Origin: Hypsibius dujardini | Taxonomy: Eukaryota; Tardigrada; Eutardigrada; Parachela; Hypsibiidae | Length of the DNA stretch: 20,415 bases | Assembly: GCA_001579985.1 (NCBI GenBank) | Contig: LRSR01002210.1 | Span: forward strand, 1-20,415 | Direction: 5' to 3' | Part shown: one piece after another, positions 10,000 to 19,200 of the stretch | How the letters are laid out: every line of letters starts with the position of its first letter | Numbering within the stretch: position 1 is the first letter of the stretch | Notes under the pieces: model-generated | What the model was told of the DNA's origin: nothing | What the model saw: only the letters and a program-made list of their open reading frames with translations | Databases searched by the model: none | Program-made: the position numbers and the translations under genes

Positions 10000-10490
10000 A
10001 TAAGCGCGGCTTCTCACTTGGCACCAGTATTGTTTAATCAACCTATTAAATTTAAATTAAGTTACAATATGCTCGCAATCTGAAGGGACAGCTAAGCCCC
10101 ACCTCCCTCGGTATGGCCCTGCACTCGATCGAACGTTCAATCTGATTGACTCTCCTCTGATTGACTGATTTTGTACAGCTTACTCGTTGTGCTCGATTGA
10201 TTGATTGTACAGTTGTGCTTTTCCGTATATTTGTCCCTACAGTGGTGATTTGGTAAACGGCACTCAATAGGCACGGCCCGGGCTGGTTAAAATTTACGGG
10301 TAGGGCAAAAAAGTGTCTCTTGAAATCGCGAGCATACGGTAAAAATAAAAAAATATATTTCAATTGGACCAATGCTGATTTTGAATGCTAATAAAAATCA
10401 TTGTCTCCAAAATGTAGATAAATTAAGTTGAAATTAAAACTGAATGCTCTTACTCGTTCATTTTAAATAAATTCAAATAATAATTTAAAT
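10000..10490. other. Intergenic, AT-rich, nothing recognised
   Basis: No convincing gene is present. The sequence has scattered GATTGATT/GATTGACT runs (10143-10205) like those in the C/EBP introns. A minus-strand open frame at 10052-10372 shows no domain-like pattern. Confidence 0.4.
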
Positions 10491-10493
10491 AAA

Positions 10494-10985
10494 TTTACTG
10501 AACCGACTGAACCTCCGCTGAACCTGATGAACTCCGCTTCAGCTTAGCATTTTACCAACTCAGATTCCGATTTTCGCAGAAAAACATGAGTTTAATGTCC
10601 AGGAAAGATCCTAACGGTCAAGTATTGTGCAATAGAAGCTGTATTTCAATGAACCGGCTGAATGCTTGCTGGATCGACTGAACCTCTGTTGAACCAGCTA
10701 AACTCCGCTACGGCTAAGCAAGTTACCAACTCAGTTTTCGAATTCCGTAATAATACATGAATCAAGTGACTAGTTGAAACCCGAGCAATCAAGTATTGCG
10801 TAATAATTGAAAAAGTTTACTGAACCGACTGAAGCTTCGCTAAAAAAACTGAACTTTGCCACAGCTAAGCGAATAACCAAATCTTGTTCCGATTTCCGTA
10901 ATAAACATGAGTTAAGTGTCCAGCTCAGACCCGAGCGGTCAAATAATGCGCAATAATTGACACATTTTACTGGACCAACTGAGCT
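10494..10985. repeat. Minisatellite-like tandem repeat, about 149-bp unit, three copies plus a partial
   Basis: Copies start with TTTACTGAACCGACTGAA-like sequence near 10494, 10667, 10816 and (partial) 10965. The spacings are 173, 149 and 149 bp. The first copy carries about 24 extra bases near 10640-10666. Shared internal blocks include CTGAACTYYGCY, GCTAAGC, ACCAACTC, TTCCGTAATAA-CATGA and the CGAGC-GTCAA region. Each copy ends with a decamer resembling ATTGCGCAAT. Confidence 0.8.
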
Positions 10986-11003
10986 TGGGACCTGAGCTTA
11001 AAA

Positions 11004-11235
11004 ATGCCTCGTAAATTATCTTTGGAAATGCGTCACTCCATTTTGATCTTGCACACCCTTAAATATTTGGCCATTAAATTGTGAATGCACTATCCCTACG
11101 GAATATCACTGTTTCCAAATCTGCAGTCAACAAAGTCATCAGAGAACATGCAGCGAAAGAAGCCGGCAAATCCGAACCCCCATCAAAAGCGACGGACTCT
11201 GGCAAGGCAAAAGTGAGAAATGCAGAGATCGGATG
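11004..11235 (+). pseudogene. Decayed DNA-transposase N-terminal (HTH) fragment
   Basis: ATG at 11004 opens MPRKLSLEMRHSILILH, which ends at a stop near 11082. Shifting by one base at about 11081 continues with an HTH-like stretch, including ALSLRNITVSKSAVNKVIRE, and then a Lys/Pro/Ser linker that ends at a stop near 11257. The combination of a short basic opening, a helix starting LSLEMR and the VSKSAVNKVI recognition helix resembles the N terminus of Tc1/mariner-type transposases. The rest of the transposase is absent, so this is a truncated, frameshifted relic. The family assignment comes from pattern only. Confidence 0.35.
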
Positions 11236-11259
11236 GGCAACAGCGCTGAAAGGGCTCTG

Positions 11260-12755
11260 ATGGATTTTTGTGTGAACAGAATTTTAAACGGGAATTGTTT
11301 AACAAGCCTCCGACTATTGTCATGGTTTTGAAACGTGTTATGACTACAATGTGGTCCACGCTTGACCAGCGTTAAATTCAAAGAGCTCTCAAATTTTGGC
11401 TCGGTCTCGTCGAAATGATGATTGAGAAGGGCGGTCATCATATTGAACGCATTTTGAGTTTTCACATAAAAATGTTTAGTATTTATTTTGGAATTCATAA
11501 AAATTGGTTACAAACAAATGGATTGGCCTCTGTATATCAACAGTTTTTATCTTTTTCTTCGCCAGTCAACAATCTCTTTATCGAAATGGCGGTATGTATG
11601 TAGAAAATTATGAAACCCGCGCCAATTTCAGCTAATATTAGTGATATATTTCCTATTTTAATTTGCGGTAATTACATAATAACATGAATGGCGTAAGGAG
11701 TTTCGGATTATTAATTTGTTAAGTTTTAGGATCTGTGCAAAGGTGAGTAAACTTATTCCAATCCGATGCCTTTCAAGTCTGAATTTGGCCTGTGAGGAAA
11801 CGTGTTCTAATACTAGATCAGGTCTCCACCAGATGAACCGTATTCAATTAATATAACGGATTTGTACCAGTGATAAAACGTATTGTAAGTCAACAAAATA
11901 ATTAATCAGCAAGTTAGACTGTAGGTCAGGATTCAGGTACTTGTTCCGGCGCTGCTTTCAAAAACAACAGGTAATTTAAGGTGACCTGGAGAGGAAGCGT
12001 GTTCCAACTCAAAAATAGAAATTTTATCAATTATTCCGATCGATTTTTTCAGAAAATAATTAAGTTCATTCGCCTTATCCATAATTTGAGAAAAACGCTG
12101 ATCAATTGTTCTCGCTAACATTGTGACTTGTGTAATTCTACTTTAATTTGTATTGCAGAATCGCATAGTTATGATTGGTTGGTTTGTGGGTGTTCAGAAT
12201 CTACAATTTGTTTTTCTGTGTTGCGCAGAAACATTCATGCGTTATAAGGTACTTTATCCGACGTGTTGAAAGACGTCAATCGTTTGAGCTTGTTTCTAAA
12301 ATGTATTGTTTCGCGAATATTGGCATGGCAGAATGTTTTGTCATATCTCATGTCGAAACTGTTGCATGTATGACTCCTTCGTTACCACAATGTTTTCTGG
12401 TCGCTTCATGCTTTGCTTGCCATTGTAAGGTATTTTCAAATTGCAGCCACAGTTAAACTAAGTATTTTTATGTGGATTCAGTCTATCATCCGTCGGTTTG
12501 TGAAACCTGGTGTTACTGCCACCTGTTACGCTATTCGTCTGGCCGCCATCCCTCAATAACAACACTAGAACTACTAGAAATACTAGATTTTGTTAGAATT
12601 CTTGTAATATTTTTTGTTATTTTTTTTCTTCCCTTTTTACGTTTGCTTATTCTGTAATTTCTTCTTGCTTTGTTTCTATGCTTTGTAGCTCAAATCTGTA
12701 TCAACGTAACTCTGGCTTTTTTTGTCTTACGATCGGGAAACGCTCTACATTTCTG
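11260..12755. other. Intergenic or intronic, no gene supported
   Basis: This AT-rich sequence has several short open frames (for example 12175-12456 + and 11933-12121 -) that lack recognisable domains. A strong donor-like AAAGGTGAGT lies near 11741. It may belong to upstream exons of the unknown gene ending at 13146, but I could not chain exons. Confidence 0.3.
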
Positions 12756-12756
12756 A

Positions 12757-13146
12757 ATAGAAACCAGTGACGAGAAGGACGCAAGGGCTAAGTTCGGCGT
12801 CACTGTCGTCCACAAATGGACGACTGCGACAGTTCATTGTTTCGGAACTAGTATGATGCGCTTCTGCGTTCGGCGGATCAACTCTCTCAAGGGCACATAC
12901 GTCCACAACAGCCTTAGCGAGGCGAAGTTGATAACAGTTTTCTTCCAGATGCGGCAAGCTGTAAAAGGTGGTGGATGGCGCAAGTCGGAAGAGGGCGCAA
13001 GCTCATTGTTCTGTAGGGTGGAACAAACGAAAATTGGAACTTTTCGTCATTACCAACCTTCCACCAGCCTGCTACACTTGGAGGAACCTGCTTCATCATC
13101 GGATTTCAACCTATCAGACATCGCTGCCGAACTGGAAATAATTTAA
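12757..13146 (+). CDS. Candidate terminal coding exon of an unrecognised gene
   Basis: The open frame from about 12757 to TAA at 13144-13146 has balanced, coding-like codon use. It includes FCVRRINSLKGTYVHNSL, a basic Gly/Arg/Lys stretch and an acidic tail ending SDIAAELEII. An AATAAA at 13148-13153 overlaps the end, typical of compact 3' ends. The upstream boundary may be a TTCTGAATAG acceptor near 12756. An alternative is the stronger TTTTCTTCCAG acceptor at 12948, followed by an in-frame ATG at 12949. I do not recognise the protein and see no signal peptide or membrane segment. It could still be a chance ORF. Confidence 0.35.
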   Translation: METSDEKDARAKFGVTVVHKWTTATVHCFGTSMMRFCVRRINSLKGTYVHNSLSEAKLITVFFQMRQAVKGGGWRKSEEGASSLFCRVEQTKIGTFRHYQPSTSLLHLEEPASSSDFNLSDIAAELEII

Positions 13147-13147
13147 T

Positions 13148-13153
13148 AATAAA
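13148..13153 (+). terminator. Polyadenylation signal AATAAA
   Basis: AATAAA lies two bases after the TAA of the preceding open frame, supporting that frame as a terminal exon. Confidence 0.4.
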
Positions 13154-13488
13154 AGAGGAGCTAATCCAAAAAAACTAAACAAAACACAAAATTATTTAAT
13201 TCCTACATTTTCAATAATGAAGACATCATATAAAAACTTTCATGGGAAATCGTTCGAACAACAATTCCGGAAGAAGTGAAAAACTTGCTGGATATTCCGA
13301 GGGGCAGGTTGCTACCGGTAGGCTAATCAGCAATAAATGTAAATTGAAAAATGAAAATGTGCAAACTATGAAGTAACGAAGGCATCGCTTCTCGGTGGGT
13401 CAAATGATTTTGATTGATGCCGCAGCCCCCAGCTCGCTCAATCACAGCAACCGTCAAACTGCAAGTGCGTTAATGGTCTGTTAAACAA
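13154..13488. other. Intergenic, nothing recognised
   Basis: AT-rich sequence without coding or repeat structure that I can support. Confidence 0.4.
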
Positions 13489-13644
13489 ATGGAGACAGAC
13501 CCAGACACAAACATAGACACAGGCACAGGCACAGGCACAAACACAAACACAAACACAGACACAGACACAGACACAGACACAGACACAGACACAGACACAG
13601 ACACAGACACAGACACAGACACAGACACAGACACACAGACAGAC

Positions 13645-13736
<92 letters not shown>

Positions 13737-13745
13737 GCGCGCGAG
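13489..13745. repeat. Compound microsatellite: ACAGGC/ACAAAC, (ACAGAC)13, (CAGA)n, (CA)n, (CG)n
   Basis: The array grades from ACAGGC and ACAAAC hexamers into 13 perfect ACAGAC units (13555-13632). These are followed by CAGA tetramers to about 13692, CA dinucleotides to about 13734, and GCGCGCGCG. The stepwise change in unit suggests growth by slippage from related units. It sits about 50 bp upstream of the coiled-coil gene start. The Thr-Asp and Cys-Val frames across it are repeat artefacts. Confidence 0.95.
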
Positions 13746-14190
13746 GTACTTAGCTGACCGTTGCCTTAAAATCTGATCTCAAAATCTACAATAATGGCCG
13801 ACCCAAACGCTACCTGTGGAATCTTCATCGACCCACTTCGCCTGGAAGAGCTCCTCTATGCAACCGTAACTTCCATCAACTTCGCGCTCATCCCGGACAA
13901 TGTTTCACCCGAGACCCGTCTCCACAATATCCTCACCCAGGAGGAGGACCTCCAGGCTTGCGTCAACAAATTTCGCAGCAAGCAGTTTGGCTTTGACACA
14001 CGCCATCACTCCGTCGCGACGGCCAACGAAAACGTCGCCTGTTAATCACTCAAGCTACCCAGATCACGTCGACGGACTTGGTGGACCTCGACGAACAGAC
14101 CAACGTGAAAGAGGAGCTCAACACAGAACTGCAGTCGATGGACAGTGAGTTCAATCAGATCTAGGAGATCATTCCGGTTAAGTTAGACAG

Positions 14191-14340
14191 GTATTATTGT
14201 CTGTGGCTGTTTTTTTCGTGTATGTGATGTCTGTGTCTGTATGTCTTTGTCTGCCATGTCTGTGCCTGTATCGGTCGGTGTCTGTTGCTATGTCTATGCG
14301 TGTGTTTGTGTATGTGCCTGTGTTCATGTTTGTGCTCTAA
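14191..14340. repeat. Degenerate TGTCTG-type repeat in a coiled-coil gene intron
   Basis: TGTCTG, TGTGTCTG, TGCCTGTG and TATGTC motifs fill this stretch between the first and second exons. A similar degenerate stretch fills 14668-14790 in the next intron. Confidence 0.6.
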
Positions 14341-15120
14341 TTAGATTTTCTATATGAAATATGATTGTCCTTGTTGGCGTTTAAATTTGGCCAGCTGCCG
14401 AGTGAAGCGATGGTGGGACTCAACGCCGCGGAGCAGCGGTCACTGAACAATCAGGAGCGTTTAAGGCGGTACTTTGATCGGTAGTATTACGACGCAGTAG
14501 CCAGCTTAATGCGCTGGTGGAAGCACTGTGATGAGTTGCTGATGATGCGGCTTGAGCGGGAGGCCACGACCGCGAGCGATGAGGTGCGAGTCATGATGCG
14601 GACGTATAAGAAACAAGTGGCAGATCGAACTGCAGCCATTGATTTTCTGCAATGTGAGGTAGGACAAATGTCGGTTTCGGTGCCTCTGTCTCGACTTACT
14701 TATGTTGTTATCTGTGTTGTCTCTGCCTTTGTTGATTATGTCTGATTTGTCTATGTATCCTGGTATGTCTTTGCGTTTGTGTTTGTGGAAAAGCAGTGAA
14801 GTCAATGCCATTGTCTCACCTCCTTTTTGATTTGAAATGTTATTTTTTTGACGATCAGGATAGGCAAAGTATATTAACGGTCAAATAAAAGATATTGACG
14901 AGAAAAAACTTGCAGAAGAACGAACAGCAAAGGGCAAGCTGAAACTGAAAGTTCGTGAATTGGAAAAAGTCCACCGCGGAGTGGAGAAGCTCCAACTCAA
15001 GACTCAGCTACTACCGACGGAAGAGGTTGTTCTAAAGCAAACCTTGGACAACAAAGCTAACGCATCACAAACGTTGACTATGCAACTGAAAGCAATGAAT
15101 GCTGAATTGTTGAGTACGTA

Positions 15121-15197
15121 TCTGTGTCTGTGTCTGTGTCTGTGTCTGTGTCTGTGTCTGTGTCTGTGTCTGTGTCTGTGTCTGTGTCTGTGTCTGT
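15121..15197. repeat. (TCTGTG)12 hexanucleotide array in an intron of the coiled-coil gene
   Basis: Twelve perfect TCTGTG units plus a partial begin seven bases after the GTACGT donor. The unit is the reverse complement of the ACAGAC unit at 13555-13632, and the perfect lengths are almost the same (77 and 78 bp). Confidence 0.95.
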
Positions 15198-15623
15198 TTC
15201 ATTTTCATTGTCTTTGCTTTAATTATTCTTGCGTTTTTTTTGTAAAGGGCTGGAGGCAGAACAAAAAGATAAAATGAAAAAAGCCAGAAATAAACTAATC
15301 CTCAAAAAGCGAACCTTTCAAGAAATCACGGATCAATGCGAAAAATACCAGGCCCTCATCACCCATCCTCCCACGGTCGACGCTGGAGAACAGCGCAAAC
15401 GCGACGCCCTCCAGTCCCGTCTGGAACAGGCTCGTCGCGACCAAGTCAGCTACGGCCAGCAATTAGAAATCATCCAAGGGGAGCTTCACAGGTTGGATCG
15501 GACCTACAACCGACGCTACCAGACCCTTCACAAAATCGACTTCAAACTGCGGAACGAAACTTATGTTCGCCGGCTTTTGGAGCGAAAATTTTAAAGTCTG
15601 CGAACTTTATGAATTTAGCTGAT

Positions 15624-16224
15624 TTAATGGGCAAAGCCAAGGTCGACCACACTGCGGAGGATAAAATGGGTGAGGACGACGGGTTTAAACCAGCTGATGG
15701 TATGCCACACAGAGTGGGCAGTAACGGCAGCCACGCTTAGACCGATCGTAATCGCCCTCCACTTTTTCAGCAGGTGATTTATACGCTCCCGTTCGAAGAC
15801 CCGACTGAGGAGCCTGTTCGCTGTGCCTAAAACCGATGCTAATTGTGTCGAGGTGTTGCTAATGAAAAGCGCAAGCACTCCGACGGCACGAAAGTAATTG
15901 CTGAGGAAAGGCATCTCGATGAAGCCGTGGACGATAAAGTTCGGTGAGGAATCCGGCGCGGGGTAGATGACGTTAGAGAAGGAGCTGACGGTCTGTCGGA
16001 CTAATCCAGTTAGACCGCCGATGCTGTGGATGATGAAGACTACACGGATGAGCACTGCTGCGGGTTTGGAGGCTCTGTGACCTCCGTGGGCAGGCAGAGG
16101 AAGCACACCGGCATAGCGAAAGATGCCGAGAAGATGGGCTAGAACTGTCTTCCAGGGTTACCGGGTCGTAGTGTTCAGTGGCGTTGTTAGGCACATGCTT
16201 TTGCTGATTTGTTGACAATTTCAT
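15624..16224 (-). pseudogene. Truncated, frameshifted GR-like receptor paralog
   Basis: On the minus strand, ATG at 16224 opens MKLSTNQQKHVPNNATEHYDPVT. At about 16155 one extra C breaks the frame. The next frame runs WKTVLAHLLGIFRYAGVLPL and on through HSIGGLTGLVR, the ERERINHLLKKWR loop and AHSVWHTISW. This parallels the neighbouring intact receptor: pre-S1 LRLVGFLPP, HMVGGVVGLVR, EKEQKMVLLRQWR, VHGLWEASGW. So pre-S1 and helices S1 to S3 are present. Similarity stops after the SW pair, and the frame ends at a stop at 15624. No exons for S4 to S7 are seen downstream, where the convergent coiled-coil gene lies. The presumed start overlaps 38 bases of the intact receptor's last exon in another frame. 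Most likely a decaying tandem duplicate. Confidence 0.6.
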
Positions 16225-19200
16225 AAACGACCATTCCGAATGAGAGGGAGAATGCCAGCGTCTGTAAATCAGAGTGAAAACAGGTCTGAATTGAACAACT
16301 TCGAAGTTAGGGCTTCAAAATGGAGTTGCTCGTGATGTTTGACTTACGTTAGCAATGAAGGCTCGATTGAAAGTCATAAGGTTGCCACTTCCTACTTGAG
16401 CAATGGGTTGCTCATCGCAGGATAGTTGAAGCCGTCGAATGGCCTGCAGCCAGAGCTCTTCATCCATCTGAAAACAAACGTGGAGGTAGGTGTCACCGAA
16501 AACTGCATTCCCTGAGAGCCGAAACCAGGCTGCGCTATACTTTTTCAAGAGTTTGATAGGTTTAAAGCGTGTATTCACAAACCTGATGTTTTTGCAATGT
16601 TGTTTTCGAAGATGGTGGCTCTGAAACTGTTAACCGGTAGACGTTGAGCTCGATGGCGGAACCCTGTATTACAAACAGAATGGAACATGTCAATACTCAG
16701 GCTTAATTATATATGAACACCCCTGAAAGAGCATATTGGAAAGGGGTATGACGGATGGGAACAGAGCGGAACAGACCAGTATTGAACAGCACAGAACTCA
16801 GCGGAACAAAAGCGAACGATACGGGACAGGGAAGAACAGGTTGAATGGGAACGAAACAGATAAGGCAGCAAATAAGCAGGATAGAACAGAACAAAGTAAA
16901 GCAGAGCGCAGCAGAATAAAGAATGGAGCACTGCAAATCGGAACAGAACAGGACAGAGCAGAGCAGAACAGATAAATCGGGCAGGGAAGAGCGAGCCAGA
17001 ATAAATCAAAGGCGTACAGGACAGAGAAAACAGAACAGGGCAGTGCAAATCGGGACGGAACACTAAAGAACGAACCACGAGTATACCACGAGAGCAGAAC
17101 AGAACATGATTAAGAGGCATACCAGAGCAGGGCCGAGCAGGCAGTGTAGAACTGTAGATCAGATTATATAAAACAGCACGGTACAGAATAAGGTAGTCTG
17201 CAGGACAATCAGAATGGATAGAGCTAGAGACGAGAAGACATTTTCCAACACACAGTTTACTGGCACGTGTTAACGATTCCAAATAGAGCCCTGCAAACCG
17301 CACCGCAGCCCGCCGCGCGGGCCGCGGTTTCCATCTTCGCGGTTGCGGTTTAACTTTTCAAATCCGCCGCAAACCGCACTTGCCGCTTTTCTGATACTAT
17401 AAATAGATATTAGAAAGGTTGAAGCAACGCGCGTAAGAGTAGCGTAAGAGTAAGCGTAAGGAAATCGACCAATTGAAATCGTGCGCGGGCGTGGCCAAAC
17501 TTACCTCTTACGCCGCATGCGTTACCTTCGTCTTAGGGAGCAGTGGGCCTTACGCGGTGACGTAAGCACGGTGTAAGAACAATTCAGTATACTTAACCCT
17601 GGTCAATTTACTGGAATTTGACTCAAAATTTTAAGCAACAGTAGCAACTAGCCACCTGGGTTGTAGAAAATTATGAACTCAACTGAAATAGAAAATTTAG
17701 AGGCCAATTTTTGTCGCGCATGCCACCGTTCGAGTAACTAAACCTTTCGTCCGTTAAAAGACCATTCGCGTAGTTCAATAGAAGTGGGAATGCCATCAAA
17801 TGGCGAAAAGCTAGAGTTTGATTTGATTTGATTTTGAAAGTCATTTTATCATTTGATCATTTGATTTCTTATCACTCCTTTTCCCATGAAACATGATTTG
17901 ATTTGATTTGATTTGAATTTGAATTTGACATTTAATGCCACTCCAAGCAAAAGGAATTTGTATTTCATGATAGGAAACAGAGACACGAGAAAAAGAAATC
18001 GAATGATGAAATTGCAGAAATATTCGGTTTTATGAGCTGGTATTTTCAAAAAATGACGCAGAATTCAAGAAGAGCATTGCGTAAGGTTACTTTACGTTAA
18101 CGCTACGCCGACTGCTTCAACCTGTGCTCCATAGAGCAAGCGTACACTTTTGATACGCTACTTTTACGCTACTCTTACGCCGAAAATGCTTCAACCTCTC
18201 TATTGCAATCAGTTCTCCATTATCCCACAGATGCAGGCGCAATAGAGCCATCTGATTTGTTTACGTATTGAAAATACGTACATGACGTATACGTATGTAC
18301 GTGAATACGTATTTGTATACGTATATTTTATTAGGTTCTAAAATTGGCGGTGTGGTTTGCGGTTTGAGGGTGCCAGCCCGCGGGCTGCGGCGGTGCGGTT
18401 TTAAGGGTTGCCTGCGGTGCGGTGCGGGCCGCGGTTTAGAAAATAGGTCGCAGTGCGGGCTGCGGTTCAATTTTTTCTAACCGCGCAGGGCTCTAATTCC
18501 AAATGCCAATTCAGAGTAAATTAATTCATGGTATGATTACAACCTGTGAGGTGAGTACGTTTCATTACCTCTTCTTGAACCATGACTTGTGGCACGAAGC
18601 AAGCCGTCGCATAGGTTCCGTATATAAATATACTCCCATAAGTGATAATGTACTGTTCTAGGACCGGGTGGTCCCCCGCAATACCGACTGCTAAGTGACC
18701 CATACAAGTCGCAAAATCCAGCAAATACCAAGCCGCACTAACATATGAAAAGAGTTCGTTCAATTTGCAAACACAACGCCGTTCCTCCTCATGAAGCTGT
18801 TCCACGTAGTGCAATGCCATCACGCAGACTTTCTTCTTTTTCCTCAACTGTCGTAATTTGCTGTTGAGCCCTCGAACCGACGCGGCAAAGACGAGCGACA
18901 GCACCATGGAAGTCACAACGACCTGCTGTGACGCAACGAACAACACCATCTCGAAGTACTCACATGTATTCCACACGTAGGGCGGGGCCCGAAATGGAGC
19001 CTCGGTGGTGTTGGGAGTTGCTGCAACTGTCGCCAGAGATGACACATAGTTGACCCAACCGCTTGCCTCCCACAAACCATGGACGAGGAACGAACCAATG
19101 CTGAGAACGCTTGCTAAGGTTCGCCATTGTCGGAGCAGAACCATTTTCTGTTCCTTTTCAAAGACCTTATCGGTTAACAGCGACAGGTCGTTGAGAACAG

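Larger units (their letters stand above)
13794..15594 (+). pseudogene. Coiled-coil protein gene with disabling frameshift and in-frame TAG, CCDC39-like at low confidence
   Basis: Exons as read are 13794 to about 14146 or 14176, 14395-14658, 14864-15113 and 15248-15594 (TAA). The last two junctions are consistent: phase 0 (GAG|GTAGGA..GATAG|GCA) and phase 1 (TTGA|GTACGT..GTAAAG|GG). Exons 2 to 4 encode Glu/Lys/Gln/Arg-rich helices typical of long coiled coils. The segment TLHKIDFKLRNETYVRRLLE resembles a conserved DF-containing stretch of axonemal CCDC39, but kinetochore Nuf2 and others are possible. The first exon opens from a good ATG but hits TAA at 14043. The coiled-coil frame resumes one register off, so one base appears missing between 13997 and 14040. 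TAG at 14482 interrupts exon 2. A TAG at 14162 is avoided if the GTGAGT at 14147 is the donor. Either a pseudogene or assembly errors explain this. Confidence 0.5.
17284..18495. mobile_element. hAT-type MITE with perfect 11-bp inverted ends and 8-bp target duplication
   Basis: The left end TAGAGCCCTGC (17284-17294) and right end GCAGGGCTCTA (18485-18495) are perfect inverted repeats. They are flanked by the identical 8-bp ATTCCAAA at 17276-17283 and 18496-18503. An 8-bp duplication of form nTnnnnAn and TAGAG-type ends are typical of the hAT superfamily. Subterminal regions are full of AACCGCA/TGCGGTT repeats (17296-17375 and 18345-18475), probably transposase sites. There is no transposase ORF. 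It spans 1212 bp, of which about 790 bp is a nested insertion, so the original element was about 420 bp. Confidence 0.85.
16664..18568 (-). other. Large first intron of the GR-like receptor
   Basis: This 1.9-kb intron separates the main receptor exon from three short C-terminal exons. It contains a degenerate GAACAGA-type repeat, a hAT-like MITE and a nested second MITE, listed separately. The other introns are 115 and 86 bp, so transposon insertion explains most of the size. Confidence 0.6.

Noticed and set aside
11933-12121. Minus-strand 62-codon ORF with helical-looking composition
   Set aside because: It is short, AT-rich, and has no splice partners or recognisable domain.
13438-13776. 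Long Cys-Val and Thr-Asp ORFs on both strands
   Set aside because: They are direct translations of the compound ACAGAC/CAGA/CA microsatellite.
15597-15739. Continuation of a plus-strand ORF after the coiled-coil stop
   Set aside because: It is in a different frame from the coiled-coil exons and is antisense to the receptor paralog, which explains it.
16707-17303. 198-codon minus-strand ORF in the receptor intron
   Set aside because: It is a translation of the degenerate GAACAG repeat and runs into the MITE end.
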